A DNA stretch of 64,000 bases from a bacterium (GCA_030431975.1 JAUIHP010000007.1:130554-194553), one strand, 5' to 3'. Shown: positions 1 to 9,872, numbered from the stretch's first letter. Notes: a model not told the origin generated them from the sequence alone. Numbers and translations: made by a program.

Positions 1-1
1 A

Positions 2-676
2 GGTCACCGAGTCGAGGTTCCGGTCAACGGCCGAAGGATTGAAGGCTACCTGTCCCGTCCGGAGAGTGGCTCCGGTCCGGGAGTCATCGTTCTCCAGGAG
101 TGGTGGGGGCTGGTGCCTCACGTCGAAGATATCTGTGATCGCTACGCTGCCGCCGGTTTCGCCGCCCTTGCCCCCGATCTCTACCACGGAGAAAGCACAA
201 AGAGCCCGGACGATGCCAGCAAGCTGATGATGGCCCTCAACATCGACGAGACGGAGAAGGACCTGCGCTCGGCGGTGAAGTATCTGCTGCAACACGAAGC
301 CTGCAGTAGCGCTAAAGTGGGCACGGTCGGATTCTGTATGGGCGGGATGATGTCCCTCTTTGCTGCGGGAGCGAGTCCGGACAAGGTCGGCGCCGCGATC
401 GACTACTACGGAATCCATCCCAACGTTCATCCGGACTTCAGCGCCATGTCCGCGCCCGTCCTGGGATTCTTCGGCGCTCAGGACCCGATGGTCACACCGG
501 ACCATGCCCGTGAACTCGAATCCAAACTTCGGGACGCGGGTCGCGATGTCGAGATCCACATCTATGAGGAAGCCGGCCACGCTTTCTTCAACGACACGAG
601 ACCGGACGCCTATCACGAAGCGTCGGCCAAGGACACCTGGGAGAAGGCGCTCGAGTTCTTTCGGAAGAACCTCTAA
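2..676 (+). CDS. Dienelactone hydrolase family protein (5' end outside window)
   Basis: The reading frame is open from base 2 with no start codon, so the gene begins upstream; 224 residues are visible. It has the alpha/beta-hydrolase core of the dienelactone hydrolase family: an early strand followed by the QEWWGL loop, a nucleophile elbow GFCMGG with the catalytic Cys near residue 112 of this fragment, an Asp in the GAQDPMVTP segment, and the His in EEAGHAFF close to the C terminus. The Cys-Asp-His triad is therefore complete. Members hydrolyse lactones or small esters in the cytoplasm; the substrate cannot be told here. Convergent to the next gene, 29 bases apart. Confidence 0.9.
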   Translation, partial: GHRVEVPVNGRRIEGYLSRPESGSGPGVIVLQEWWGLVPHVEDICDRYAAAGFAALAPDLYHGESTKSPDDASKLMMALNIDETEKDLRSAVKYLLQHEACSSAKVGTVGFCMGGMMSLFAAGASPDKVGAAIDYYGIHPNVHPDFSAMSAPVLGFFGAQDPMVTPDHARELESKLRDAGRDVEIHIYEEAGHAFFNDTRPDAYHEASAKDTWEKALEFFRKNL

Positions 677-705
677 GCCGGAACAGCACTCTCAGTGCCG
701 CCGCT

Positions 706-1380
706 CTACGACCAGGGAAAGATCCGGTAGCGGTGCGCGTAGAAGACCATCTTGAACGTTTCCGTCGCCACGGCGATGGACTCGGCCTCCCGATTCCACC
801 AGTCCTTTGGGTCCTGACTCGATCGGCCGATGGGCAGGTGATGCATGAAGATGCTGGGCTTGGACTCCCCGAGTTCGTCATGTAGCACTTTGCGGAACGT
901 TGACCGCGCCCGGTGCGTGTGAAGCGGCGAGGTGACGATGACGACGGCGTTCCAACCTTCGCGCCCGGCGACGTCGGCGACGGTCTCTGCCTCCTGGAAC
1001 GTGCTGGACGCCCGCAGGTCGACCATGATGTCTTCTTCCCGCACTCCCTTGCGCACCGCGATCCGGCGCTTGGCCTCGCCTTGCGTCAGGCCTTCTTCTC
1101 CGCCGGTGTAGACCTTGAGGATGGGAACGGGAGGTCCGACGATGAGAATGCGGTCGACCTTGCCTTCTTTGTAGAGTTCGATCGCGGCGAGCAGTCGTTC
1201 CCCGTCCGCGCCGGACAGCGCAACAGCCACATCGGCCCTCTCGAACTCATCCGAGACGACGAGCCAGTTCGCGTATCCGTTGGCCACATAGGGGCTGAGA
1301 ATGCGGATCGCAACAATGACGGCGACGAGTATGAGGAGGCCGCGCAAGAACCTCTGACGTAGGGAACGGCCTTCAGGCAT
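706..1380 (-). CDS. YdcF/SanA-like DUF218 membrane protein
   Basis: A 224-residue protein with one N-terminal membrane segment (about residues 12-30, rich in Leu/Val/Ile) followed by a DUF218 domain. The domain shows the hallmark segments: a VALSGADGERLLAAIELYK stretch, ILIVGP, an SSTFQEAE motif and a VIVTSPLHTHRA motif. Family members (SanA, ElyC, YdcF) sit in the envelope and have been linked to barrier function and polyprenyl or peptidoglycan metabolism; the reaction is not settled. I chose the ATG at 1380. The frame stays open to 1746, but that extension is only the antisense of a GT-repeat region and is not credible. A TATACT box lies just 5' of the start. Confidence 0.8.
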   Translation of the reverse strand: MPEGRSLRQRFLRGLLILVAVIVAIRILSPYVANGYANWLVVSDEFERADVAVALSGADGERLLAAIELYKEGKVDRILIVGPPVPILKVYTGGEEGLTQGEAKRRIAVRKGVREEDIMVDLRASSTFQEAETVADVAGREGWNAVVIVTSPLHTHRARSTFRKVLHDELGESKPSIFMHHLPIGRSSQDPKDWWNREAESIAVATETFKMVFYAHRYRIFPWS

Positions 1381-1408
1381 GCGCGCAGTATAGGGGAAAC
1401 GACCGACG

Positions 1409-3955
1409 ATGGGGTCCTTGAGCGAGCCTTCGTCATGCCCCATCATCTGTGGCATGTTGCGAGGACGACGACGCGATGTCAGTTGGTTGATGCTTTCAGG
1501 CGGGGACGTTCCGCCCGGCTCGGGCTCCTTGTCCAGCTTGCGGGACTCTCGAACGTTGCGCCCCGTGGACTCTCCAGGCGGCGCCGAACCGGGAAGCGGA
1601 CCCCGAACCGGAACCCGAAACGGAACCCGAAACGGAACCCGAAACGGAACCCGAACCGGAACCGGAACCGGAACCGGAACCGGAACCGGACCCCCGCGCC
1701 TTCTGCTCATCCTTTGCTGCGCGACCATCGGATTGGTCGGAGCCATGGGACTCGCAGGAGTCTCTGGACTTCTCGAGACCTCCTCGGCTCAGGATGCCCG
1801 TCTCACCATCGACCTGAATGAAGAGACGCCGTTTCCTCCAGCCTCGTTGGTTTCCACAGACAATCCCTCGTCCGCGGCCATTCTCCACCACCGGATCTCG
1901 GCCCAGGTTTTTCCTGCCGACGGTCGCCTCGTCGTTCGTGACCGAATGACGATTGCCCACTCAGGCGGGGCCCAGGTTGCGATCCCGTTTCTGCTCTGGA
2001 AGGAACTGGAGGTGACTTCCGCGGAGGCCGGGGACGTCGCCTTGTCCTGCGTCGCGAGAAAACGCCTTCGCGCGAAGTCATTCTGGGAGCGGCCCCCGTT
2101 CGCCGAACTTGCAGGCTATGAGAATGCCCGTCACTGGGAGCTTTCACTGACGGGAACATCCTGGCCGGAGACGCTCGAAGTCACACTCGAGTACGAAGGC
2201 ACGATTCGTGATTCTCTTCAGGCTCCGAAAGCGGCCTATGCCCGGTCCTTCGAGACGACCTCGGGGCTGATTCAAAGGGAAGGGAGTTTCCTTTCCTACG
2301 GCAGCTTTTGGGTCCCGACTCGTCCCGAGGAAGTCTTCACATTCGATCTCGAGGTCACCCTGCCCGAGGCGCACCGCGTCGTTTCACAAGGGCAGTTGAA
2401 GTGGGACCGGACGACGAACGACGGGATGCGGCAGGCGCGGTGGTTGTGCCGCCACCCGATGGAAGAGGTCTATCTCGTAACGGGACCGTGGGAAGAGAAT
2501 CACCTTCGACACGGTGATGTCATGGCCCAGACCTACACGTACGCCGATACCGACTCGACGATCTACAACCGATATCTCCGCGGGACCGGGCGATACCTCG
2601 ACCGCTATGAAGAGGCGATCGGTCCGTATCCGTTCGCGAAGTTCGCCCTTGTCGAAAACTTCTGGCAAAGCGGCTTCGGCATGCCGTCCTTCACCCTGCT
2701 CGGTGATCGCGTCATTCGGCTTCCTTTCATCCTCGACACCTCCTATGGCCATGAAATCCTCCACAACTGGTGGGGCAACGGCGTGTTCGTCGACGCGAGC
2801 CTCGGCAACTGGTGTGAGGGGCTGACGACCTACGGCGCTGACTACGCCTATGAGGAGGACAAGGGAAGCAACGAAGCCCGTCGCTACCGTTTGAACGCGC
2901 TTCAGTCCTACCGCGACTATGTCAGCGATGCCGAGGACATGCCGCTGGCGTCGTTCCGGGCCCGTCACGACTATGCGACGCAGGCCGTCGGTTACTCCAA
3001 ATCGATGATGGTCGTGCATCAGCTGCGGCGGCAACTTGGGGATCAGGGCTTCCAGGAGACGTTGCGGGACTTCTACCGCGACAACCTTTGGAAACGAGCC
3101 AGCTGGAAGGATCTCTTCGAAAGCGGTTCACGTCATGGCAGCATCGATCCCGACGGCTGGTATGAGCAGTGGATCGCGCAATCCGGCGCGCCGAGCCTCA
3201 GCATCGAGAACCTTGTCGTGAAAGGTGACGTGGGTCATCACTCCGTTTCGTTCGACCTCGTTCAGGAGGAAGAGACTCCCTATCGCCTTCTGGTTCCGGT
3301 CAAGGTGACCGGTCCCGATGGTGTTCAGGTCGATAAGGAGTTCGCAGTCGAAGACGCTCGCACACCCATCGAGATGGTGTGTGGTTTCGAGCCGCGTTGG
3401 GTCGAGGTCGATCCCGACTTCCATGTGATGCGACGTTTGCACGATGAGGAAGTCCCTGTCCGCTTGAGTGGCATTCTGGGATCTGACGAGATCACCATCG
3501 TGATCGCCGCCGGCCTCGATGCCGAGGTGACGGCCGCGTTTCGCAGCCTGGCCGAGGAATGGAGCCAGGGACACACCGCCACGATCGTGGAGAGTGCCGA
3601 CTTCGCCGCCGATGCTTCGTCCGCGGTTTGGTACTTCGGCGCCGACCTCGCCTGGCGTGGTCGGCTCGCGGACACCGACCTGCCGGTCGTTGCGTCGGAA
3701 AGCACGGGATTCCGTTCGATGGACGGTCATGGCGTGGAATCCGGAGCGGGGCTGGTCGTGGCCGGTCGCTTCGGTGAACAGACGTGGGGCTTGCTCCACG
3801 CGGAAACGGCGGAGGACGTGGCGGCACTGGGTCGAAAGGTTCCGCATTACGGCCGCTATTCGTACCTGGCCTTCACTCCGGCTTCTGATGGAGCCGAGAA
3901 CACGCTCAAAGGAGTCTGGCCCGCAGGACAGTCTCCGCTCCGCGTTCGCCCCTGA
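1409..3955 (+). CDS. M1 family (aminopeptidase N-like) metallopeptidase
   Basis: A gluzincin of the M1 type. HEILH at about residue 448, followed by NWWGN and then CEGLTTY 18 residues after the second His, gives the HExxH-x18-E zinc site. The upstream segment [17 protein letters not shown] replaces the usual GAMEN exopeptidase loop, so strict aminopeptidase activity is uncertain. A hydrophobic signal or anchor segment (LLLILCC...GLAGVSGL) sits near residues 98-120, suggesting export. It is preceded by a low-complexity Gly-Thr-Arg-Asn stretch encoded by a hexamer repeat. The start is uncertain: ATG 1409 follows AGGGGA, ATG 1454 is possible, and the true start may be nearer the signal. Stops 26 bases before the M28 peptidase gene, so the two are probably co-transcribed. 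Confidence 0.85.
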   Translation: MGSLSEPSSCPIICGMLRGRRRDVSWLMLSGGDVPPGSGSLSSLRDSRTLRPVDSPGGAEPGSGPRTGTRNGTRNGTRNGTRTGTGTGTGTGTGPPRLLLILCCATIGLVGAMGLAGVSGLLETSSAQDARLTIDLNEETPFPPASLVSTDNPSSAAILHHRISAQVFPADGRLVVRDRMTIAHSGGAQVAIPFLLWKELEVTSAEAGDVALSCVARKRLRAKSFWERPPFAELAGYENARHWELSLTGTSWPETLEVTLEYEGTIRDSLQAPKAAYARSFETTSGLIQREGSFLSYGSFWVPTRPEEVFTFDLEVTLPEAHRVVSQGQLKWDRTTNDGMRQARWLCRHPMEEVYLVTGPWEENHLRHGDVMAQTYTYADTDSTIYNRYLRGTGRYLDRYEEAIGPYPFAKFALVENFWQSGFGMPSFTLLGDRVIRLPFILDTSYGHEILHNWWGNGVFVDASLGNWCEGLTTYGADYAYEEDKGSNEARRYRLNALQSYRDYVSDAEDMPLASFRARHDYATQAVGYSKSMMVVHQLRRQLGDQGFQETLRDFYRDNLWKRASWKDLFESGSRHGSIDPDGWYEQWIAQSGAPSLSIENLVVKGDVGHHSVSFDLVQEEETPYRLLVPVKVTGPDGVQVDKEFAVEDARTPIEMVCGFEPRWVEVDPDFHVMRRLHDEEVPVRLSGILGSDEITIVIAAGLDAEVTAAFRSLAEEWSQGHTATIVESADFAADASSAVWYFGADLAWRGRLADTDLPVVASESTGFRSMDGHGVESGAGLVVAGRFGEQTWGLLHAETAEDVAALGRKVPHYGRYSYLAFTPASDGAENTLKGVWPAGQSPLRVRP
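1602..1690. repeat. Hexamer/12-bp tandem repeat in M1 peptidase leader
   Basis: Four GGAACCCGAAAC-type 12-mers run into about six copies of the 6-mer GGAACC. In the peptidase frame it encodes Gly-Thr-(Arg-Asn/Thr) repeats just before the hydrophobic export segment. The opposite strand is also open and would encode Pro-Val/Arg-Phe repeats. Confidence 0.95.
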
Positions 3956-3981
3956 TGATTTCCGACGAAGGAGAAGAGTAG

Positions 3982-5340
3982 ATGCGTCTCGGAATGAACT
4001 GTGCCGTCGGCCTTTCTGTCCTCTTGCTCACCACGGCGGCTGCGACTGTCTACGCCCAGGATGATTCCGAAGGACGAATTCAGGCCCGGATCGAGCAGCT
4101 TGCCTCTGAAGATTTGGGTGGCCGTGCGCCGGGCTCGTCCGGAATCGAGACGGCACGGTCCCTCGTTCGTGGGTGGCTCGAAGAGTCTGGCTTTTCGTTC
4201 GAGTCGAAGGGGCCGGAGTCGAATGAATCCGTCAATCAGCCCACGGTCTGGTCGCAGGCGTTTCAGATCGCCGACCTTGGAATGAAGTCGCTCCCTCGCG
4301 CGGAAGAGGTCCACCTCAATGCCGACGCGACGTGGCCCGACGTGGAACTTGCCAATCTCGTCGCGCTCCTGCCCGGAAATGCCGCGAACGCCAAAGCTGC
4401 GAACGCCAAAGCTGCGAACGCCAAAGCTGCGAACGAAGTGATCCTGGTCGGAGCGCATCTCGATCACCTGGGTCGCGACTCCGACGGGCGGGTTTTCGGC
4501 GGAGCGGATGACAACGCTTCGGGCGTGGCGGCGTTGGTCGAGGTCGCGTCGCTCCTGGTTGAAGAAGGGCCGTTCCAGCGTGACCTTGCGTTCGTTTTCT
4601 TCGACGGAGAAGAGGCGGGGCAGTTGGGCGCGAAGTATCTTGCCAAGAATCCGCAGGGGCTCGGCAAGGTCGTGACCATGATCAGTCTCGACGCCATCGG
4701 CCGCATGGCCGAGAGACGCCTCTACGCGCTGGGAACGGAGTCCGGTCAGGGGCTTGCCGAAGCGCTTCGCGGAATCAACTTGGGCTACGGTTTCGATCTG
4801 GCTCAGCCCGTCTCCGGCCCGTTTGCTTCCGATCATGTTCCGTTCCACGAGTCGGGAGTTCCCGCACTTCACTTCACCACCGGCGCGAATCCGGACTACC
4901 ACCGTCCATCGGACACTGCCGACAAAATTGCGGCTGCCGAGCTGGCCGAGGTCGCGGAGTTCGTGGCCGAGTTCGTGGGTTATCTTGCCGACGAGCCGGA
5001 GGCTGTTACGTTCGTTCCGCCGGGAGCCGCGTCGGTCAAACCGCCGGCGACAGCCGGGTCCGGTTCACCCCGTCGTGTCAGTTTGGGAACGATCCCGGAC
5101 TTTTCCAGGACGTCCGGAGGCGTGCTCCTTTCGGGTGTCATGCCCGGAAGCCCTGCGGCCGAGGCCGGCTTGGAAAAGGGAGATGTTCTCAAACAGATCG
5201 GTGGAGTTCCGGTTGAGGATCTCGCCGCGTTCTCACAGGTGCTGAAGTCGCACGCTCCGGGCGACGTTGTGGAAGTCGTCTTCGAACGCGCGGGGGAGAC
5301 CCTGAGCAAGGAAGTGACGCTGGCCGAGCGCAGTCGCTGA
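3982..5340 (+). CDS. Exported M28 family peptidase with C-terminal PDZ domain
   Basis: 452 residues. The N terminus is a clean signal peptide ending around VYAQDD. The M28 (aminopeptidase Y/S-like) di-zinc core shows all five ligand regions: GAHLDHLG, GGADDNASG, FFDGEEAGQLG, ISLDAIGR and DYHRPSDTADKI. A PDZ domain follows (GVLLSGVMPGSPAAEAGLEKGDVLKQIGG), as in other M28-PDZ proteins of Bacteroidetes and Eisenbacteria-like bacteria. Expected to be a periplasmic aminopeptidase. An Ala-Asn-Ala-Lys-Ala repeat is inserted just before the first metal-ligand strand. GAAGGAGAAG precedes the ATG. It follows the M1 peptidase by 26 bases and pairs with it as a peptide-degrading unit. Confidence 0.92.
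   Translation: MRLGMNCAVGLSVLLLTTAAATVYAQDDSEGRIQARIEQLASEDLGGRAPGSSGIETARSLVRGWLEESGFSFESKGPESNESVNQPTVWSQAFQIADLGMKSLPRAEEVHLNADATWPDVELANLVALLPGNAANAKAANAKAANAKAANEVILVGAHLDHLGRDSDGRVFGGADDNASGVAALVEVASLLVEEGPFQRDLAFVFFDGEEAGQLGAKYLAKNPQGLGKVVTMISLDAIGRMAERRLYALGTESGQGLAEALRGINLGYGFDLAQPVSGPFASDHVPFHESGVPALHFTTGANPDYHRPSDTADKIAAAELAEVAEFVAEFVGYLADEPEAVTFVPPGAASVKPPATAGSGSPRRVSLGTIPDFSRTSGGVLLSGVMPGSPAAEAGLEKGDVLKQIGGVPVEDLAAFSQVLKSHAPGDVVEVVFERAGETLSKEVTLAERSR
4384..4436 (+). repeat. 15-bp in-frame tandem repeat (ANAKA units)
   Basis: Three and a half exact copies of the 15-mer GCGAACGCCAAAGCT, encoding Ala-Asn-Ala-Lys-Ala repeats within the M28 peptidase. The exact copies mean a recent expansion. 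Two other genes carry 15-bp units with the same Ala-Asn-Ala core (41292-41366 and 41881-41915). Confidence 0.97.
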
Positions 5341-5341
5341 C

Positions 5342-6451
5342 TTACGGCTTCGGGTCCGAGAACTCCGGATTGGTCAGGAAGCTGGGATCCGAGAGTGTCT
5401 TGAGAAACGCCACGATGTCGGCCACGTCCTGGTCAGTCAGCACCATCGAGTCCGGTCGCTCCAATCGTGTCAGCATGAGCGGATCCAGATTCGGTGAACG
5501 CTGGATGTCCTCTTCATAGTGCCGGACGGCTTCTTCCAGCGTCTTGTAGCGACCGTCGTGCATATACGGACCGGTGAACTCGATGTTCCGAAGAGTCGGT
5601 GTCTTGAACTTCCCGTCGTCGATCGAAACTCCCGTGACTCCTCCCCGGCCTCCGTCGACCGGCTGAAGGTCGAGCCCGATGTCGTGAAAGAGACTCGTCG
5701 TAAAGAGCACATTGCCGTGGCAGTGGAAGCAATCTCCTCGCTCGGTCAAAAACAGCGTCTCTTTGCCGCGCCGTTCGGACTCGGTGTAGGACTCTTCTCC
5801 GCGCTCTACGCGGTCGTACTTTGAGTTTCCGGAAATGAGTGTCCGCTCGAACTGAGCGATGGCTTTGACGACGTTGTCCTCGGTGATAGGGCCGGGGCCG
5901 AAGGCCGCACGAAAGAGGGCGGGATACTCATCGTGATCCTCGAGCCGGGTGACGGCCTCTTCCCAGGACAGGTCCATCTCGATCGGATTGTGTACCGGCT
6001 CGCGAGCCTGATCTTCCAACGAGGCGGCGCGGCCGTCCCAAAACGCGGTCGGTAGCCAGGCGATGTTGACCAGCGCCGGCGCGTTGCGAGTTCCAACCTG
6101 TCCATCGATTCCGGTACTGACGGCGGCGCCACCGTCCGAGAAGGCAAAGTCCTGTTGGTGACAGGACGAACACGAAATCGTTTCGTCGCGCGAGAGAATC
6201 GGATCGTAAAAGAGACGACGGCCCAGAGCGACGCCTTCGACAGTCGTCGGATTATCCTCCGGGATCTGCAGACGCGGGAAGCCGACCGGAATCTGAAGCT
6301 CGTACGGAGTCGGGTCCGGAGGTGAGTCCGGCACGGTCGACGAGTCCGATCCGCACCCGGCGCCAAAACCGAGCAGGAGTGCGCCCGTGATGCCTGCGAT
6401 GATGCCAAAACTCAACGTGCGCTCAGCTGTCGACCCTGGCTGTCGTTTCAA
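5342..6451 (-). CDS. Di-haem cytochrome c peroxidase (MauG family), exported
   Basis: About 369 residues with two c-type haem sites: CSSCHQ in the N-terminal domain and CFHCHG in the C-terminal domain, plus the family segments GRRLFYDPILSRDETISC, FAFSDG, TRNAPALVN and FKTPTLRNIEFTGPYMHDG. It should reduce hydrogen peroxide in the periplasm using electrons from small cytochromes. The N terminus has a hydrophobic stretch ending in GFGAGC, a weak lipobox. I prefer the TTG at 6451 because AGGGAG lies 6-7 bases upstream; a GTG at 6490 has no well-placed ribosome site. Convergent with the M28 gene, one base apart. Confidence 0.9.
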   Translation of the reverse strand: MKRQPGSTAERTLSFGIIAGITGALLLGFGAGCGSDSSTVPDSPPDPTPYELQIPVGFPRLQIPEDNPTTVEGVALGRRLFYDPILSRDETISCSSCHQQDFAFSDGGAAVSTGIDGQVGTRNAPALVNIAWLPTAFWDGRAASLEDQAREPVHNPIEMDLSWEEAVTRLEDHDEYPALFRAAFGPGPITEDNVVKAIAQFERTLISGNSKYDRVERGEESYTESERRGKETLFLTERGDCFHCHGNVLFTTSLFHDIGLDLQPVDGGRGGVTGVSIDDGKFKTPTLRNIEFTGPYMHDGRYKTLEEAVRHYEEDIQRSPNLDPLMLTRLERPDSMVLTDQDVADIVAFLKTLSDPSFLTNPEFSDPKP

Positions 6452-6706
6452 ACGGTTCTCCCTGCGCGGAGAGGCTTGTGCGAAGGCCACACTCCGACGC
6501 AGTTGTCGAAGGACGGACCCAACTTCTGCCTAAAGCGTACGAAGCCGTAGTCTCGGCGGTCAAGGTCGCGAAGCAGGTTCAGCGAGTCCATATGGTAGTA
6601 TGCGGCCTTCGGCGGGGCTCAATCGTCCCCAGGCTCTTTGCGGGCGGCAATGGTCGATGTGCAAAGGGCTCTCCGAGGTTCTCTTCCTTAGGGAGTAGCC
6701 ACCCGA

Positions 6707-7963
6707 ATGTCAGACTCCACGAAATCCGATCCCAACTCTGAATCCACGGCGGCATTCACACGGGCACCGGCAGTCAGGCCGGCTGCCATGCCGACGATCC
6801 GGCCGCTCTTCACGGCCTTGACGATTCTTGCGTTGAGTGTCGTGGCCGACTCCCTGGACCACACCGTGGAGGCGGCAACGCGCCGGGTTCCGGCCGAATA
6901 CGAGACCATCCAGGCCGCCATCGATGCGACGGAGGATGGGGACAGTGTTCTGGTCGCTCCGGGCACGTATTCCGGCGAGGGCAACCGGAACATCAGCTTC
7001 CGGGGACGGAACATCGTCGTCACGACCGAGGGTGGACCGAGAGTGACGACGGTCGATGTGATGGGTTCTGCATCGGACCCGGGCCGCGGGTTTCTGATCG
7101 ATGGAGGGGAGGGGCCGTCCGCAATTCTCGAGGGCTTCACCATCATCAACGGCTGGATGTCGACCGAAGAGACCTTCCGACTGGATTCCTCGAGCCCGCC
7201 GGCTCTTCGTGACGAGCGTCACGATCTTTCCGGGGGAGGCTTCAAGGTCAACTTCCTGAGCTCCCCGACGGTTCGCAACCTGGTCGTCCGCGGCTGCCAC
7301 AGCGAGTACACGGGAGGCGGCGCCTCCGTTGAGTTGCAAAGCAGCCCCCACCTCGAAGACATTCGCATCGAGGCCTGCACGGCCGGCATTCAGGGAGGCG
7401 GTCTCAGTATCGAGACGACCTCCTCACCGACCGTCGAGAACTGCGTCTTTGTCGGTAACCGCTCTGCGAACGGAGGCGGTGTCGCCAGTCACTCCACATT
7501 CACGATGAAGGGTTGCACGATCGCGAGCAACGAGGCGACGACGCGCGGAGGCGGCCTGTCCGTCTTCACGTTCACCGAAGGGACCTACGAGCGGCTGCTG
7601 ATCTGGGGAAACTGTTCGAGCGGTGTTGGCGACGACGTCTTCATCGATGTGCAGGCATTTGCCGACTTCAGTTGTTCGTTGGTCGACACGAGCGGAGTCG
7701 AGAACCTGGGCGTCGTGGATTGGGGAGAAGACCTGGTTACGGACGACCCGCTCTTCTGCGTTCCCACGGATTGCACGCAGGCCCCCGTTCCCGGGGGCGC
7801 ATTCACGGTGGCCGACACCTCGCCGGCCTTAGCCGTCGCTTCGCCCTGCGGGACCACGATCGGGGCTCTCGGGCTCGGAGCTTGCGGTTTCCCCACGAGC
7901 TGGGGGCGGATCAAGTCGCGGTTTCTGGGGGAAGGGAACGATCCGGGCCTCCGGCGCCGGTAG
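6707..7963 (+). CDS. Secreted right-handed beta-helix protein with C-terminal SWGRIK motif
   Basis: 418 residues. After a signal-like N terminus comes a start typical of pectin-lyase-fold proteins (VPAEYETIQAAIDATEDGDSVLVAPGTYSG), then several rungs with G-G-G-hydrophobic turns (SGGGF, TGGGAS, QGGGLS, NGGGVA, RGGGLS) like polymorphic outer-membrane or Disaggregatase-type repeats. Likely a surface or secreted protein; no catalytic residues are obvious. It ends in a segment GFPTSWGRIKSRF similar to the terminus of the unrelated protein at 21829-22737. Its last 135 bases overlap the convergent rhomboid gene. The 255 bases upstream, shared with the divergent peroxidase gene, presumably hold both promoters. 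Confidence 0.8.
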   Translation: MSDSTKSDPNSESTAAFTRAPAVRPAAMPTIRPLFTALTILALSVVADSLDHTVEAATRRVPAEYETIQAAIDATEDGDSVLVAPGTYSGEGNRNISFRGRNIVVTTEGGPRVTTVDVMGSASDPGRGFLIDGGEGPSAILEGFTIINGWMSTEETFRLDSSSPPALRDERHDLSGGGFKVNFLSSPTVRNLVVRGCHSEYTGGGASVELQSSPHLEDIRIEACTAGIQGGGLSIETTSSPTVENCVFVGNRSANGGGVASHSTFTMKGCTIASNEATTRGGGLSVFTFTEGTYERLLIWGNCSSGVGDDVFIDVQAFADFSCSLVDTSGVENLGVVDWGEDLVTDDPLFCVPTDCTQAPVPGGAFTVADTSPALAVASPCGTTIGALGLGACGFPTSWGRIKSRFLGEGNDPGLRRR

Positions 7964-8959
7964 GATCCAGTCGGGCTCGGGACGAACCGGGGCCGGGACG
8001 GTGTTTGCGAACCCAGGACCGGACGCAGTCGCGGGAGCGGACTTGAGTTCAGCCCCGAGTTCAGAACCGATCGTGCTTCCGGCGCGTGCGCCGTTTTCTC
8101 CCTCATCCGGTGACTTTGGCAAATGGCCCGGGCGCGGCAGCCGTTCCGGCAATGGCGGAATGAGCAGAGCCAAGGCGACTCCACCGACAAAGCCTCCGAA
8201 GTGCGCGAACGCATCCGCGTGGAGAATGGCCGGAAACACCATCAGGATGAAGAAGGGAATTTGAACCCGGCGAAGCTTGAATCGCTGCCTCGCGTTGAAA
8301 TGATTGCGCTCGCGCAACAGGAAGACCAGCCCCGCGCCGTACATGCCCATGATGGCGCCCGATGCGCCGACCGAAAGCACGTCCTTGTCTCGAATCAACG
8401 AGAACACCGCGCCGGTCAGCCCCGACCCGATGTAGATCGCGAACATCCGAAGGCGCCCCCAGAACTCCTCGATGACCGCGCCGGCGGCGAAGAAGGTGAA
8501 CATGTTTCCAACGAGGTGGCTGAGTGATGCGTGCAGGAAGAGCGGAATGAAGAGGACTTGGAAGCCGCCGTTGTCGAACGTCTCTTTCAGTCCACCTGAG
8601 TAGGCCCACAGGTTCTTGGAATAGTCGTCCCCCCACTGCCACATCAGGACGGCGGCGATGATGACGTTGGCCAGGATGAGCGCTTCGGTCACCGAAACAC
8701 CGGGACCGCGGAACATCCCGAACGGCCCGTGACGAGGGACCTTCTTTTCGTCGTCTGGGGCCGGTGGAGTTTCGAGGATCTGATCTGAAGGGCGGAAGAG
8801 GTGGTAGACCTCGAGGGAATCCGCCTGCCGCCAGACGCCTTTGGTCCAACGGCGGGAGAGAACGTAGGCGTCCGGCGGAACCCAACCGAGGCGCACCCAA
8901 CGCGGCCATTCTTCGTCGTGAATCTGCCAGATGCGGTCGCCTTGTCGAATGCGTGTCAT
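7829..8959 (-). CDS. Rhomboid family intramembrane serine protease
   Basis: 376 residues. About six membrane helices with the rhomboid signature: HLVGNMFTFF, the nucleophile in SVGASGAIMG, and a C-terminal HFGGFVGG carrying the general-base His. These proteases cut membrane-protein helices within the inner membrane. The first 60 residues form a soluble Trp-rich module (IWQIHDEEWPRWVRLGWVPPDAYVLS...), which may be a small recognition domain. The C-terminal tail of about 110 residues is Pro/Ala/Glu-rich and probably disordered. ATG 8959 is preceded by GAGAGAT; an in-frame GTG at 9004 is the alternative. The disordered tail is the part that overlaps the beta-helix gene. Confidence 0.87.
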   Translation of the reverse strand: MTRIRQGDRIWQIHDEEWPRWVRLGWVPPDAYVLSRRWTKGVWRQADSLEVYHLFRPSDQILETPPAPDDEKKVPRHGPFGMFRGPGVSVTEALILANVIIAAVLMWQWGDDYSKNLWAYSGGLKETFDNGGFQVLFIPLFLHASLSHLVGNMFTFFAAGAVIEEFWGRLRMFAIYIGSGLTGAVFSLIRDKDVLSVGASGAIMGMYGAGLVFLLRERNHFNARQRFKLRRVQIPFFILMVFPAILHADAFAHFGGFVGGVALALLIPPLPERLPRPGHLPKSPDEGENGARAGSTIGSELGAELKSAPATASGPGFANTVPAPVRPEPDWILPAPEARIVPFPQKPRLDPPPARGETASSEPESPDRGPAGRSDG

Positions 8960-9254
8960 ATCTCTCGGATGCCGTCGCGGCAAAATGGACGGGGAAAACT
9001 TCACTCAATCGACCGACGAATCCGGACACCGTCGTTTCCTGTTGGTACCTAGGCTCTTGAAGCGTCGCAGGTCGCTACTTCGAGTGAGACCGGGCAAGGT
9101 TCTCAGTGAAGGCAGGGCAGGGTTCTCAAGGATCGAAGTGATCCGTCGCTCGGCGCGACAGGCCCTCTTTCGTCGATCGACGACAGAAGTCGAACGATCG
9201 TTGGGCATCGTGCTTTTCAGGTGGGGATCGGTCGTGCTACGTTGCTCCTCTCTT
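8960..9254. other. Intergenic region between divergent genes
   Basis: About 295 bases between the rhomboid gene and the AAA_28 gene. It is open in the forward frame of the ATPase, but nothing in the translation resembles a domain. It probably carries both promoters. I see no convincing -10/-35 pair, repeat or RNA element. Confidence 0.5.
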
Positions 9255-9872
9255 ATGGACTCAGATCTCAGACAAAACGACGACGAGTCTCCGTCCGCCG
9301 GACCTTCCTGTTTCAAGGTCGCTTTCGTCGGCAGCCACGGCGTGGGGAAGACCACGCTCTGCTTCGAACTTGCGGCCGCACTGAAACGGCGCGATCTCAA
9401 CGTCGATGTCGTCAAGGAAGTGGCGCGGCAGTGTCCGCTGCCGATCAACCAGGGGACCTCGTTCGAGGCGCAGTCCTGGATTCTTCATACGCAGATTGCC
9501 TTGGAGATCGAATCGGCGGGCCGGCACCAGGTCCTTGTCTGTGACCGCTCGGTACTCGACAACTATGCCTATTTCGTGACGAGCCTGGGTCGGAGACGTG
9601 AGTACGATGGGCTCGTCTCCCAGTGGATCCGAAGCTATGACCGGCTCTTCTGGGTTCCGATTCTGGATACGCCGAGCTTCGATGGAGTGCGCGATACCGA
9701 TGTGCGCTACCAGGCTCGGGTCGAGGAGTTGATTACGGAGCTGGTCGGAGAGTTTTCCGTTCCCGTCATTCAGTTCCACGGGCATCCCAGGGAAGAGTGG
9801 ATCTCGATTGCGCTGAACGCGATTCCTCAGATGTCCGACCAGTTGCCGCTCTTCGGAGGCGATGCTTCGTGA
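9255..9872 (+). CDS. AAA_28 / NadR-like P-loop ATPase or kinase
   Basis: 205 residues. Walker A GSHGVGKTT at about residues 26-34, a Walker B-like strand QVLVCDRSVLDNYAYF, and a later segment LDTPSFDGVRDTDVRYQARVEELI typical of the AAA_28/NadR ribosylnicotinamide-kinase fold. It is probably a small cytoplasmic NTP-dependent kinase; the substrate is unknown. The start is the ATG at 9255; the frame extends further upstream but without recognisable content. Its stop overlaps the start of the next gene by four bases (GTGA), a translational-coupling arrangement. Confidence 0.8.
   Translation: MDSDLRQNDDESPSAGPSCFKVAFVGSHGVGKTTLCFELAAALKRRDLNVDVVKEVARQCPLPINQGTSFEAQSWILHTQIALEIESAGRHQVLVCDRSVLDNYAYFVTSLGRRREYDGLVSQWIRSYDRLFWVPILDTPSFDGVRDTDVRYQARVEELITELVGEFSVPVIQFHGHPREEWISIALNAIPQMSDQLPLFGGDAS

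Noticed and set aside
1381-1746. N-terminal extension of the DUF218 gene with Pro-Val/Arg-Phe repeats
   Set aside because: It is the reverse reading of the Gly-Thr repeat of the M1 peptidase leader, and the family starts at 1380 with a membrane segment.
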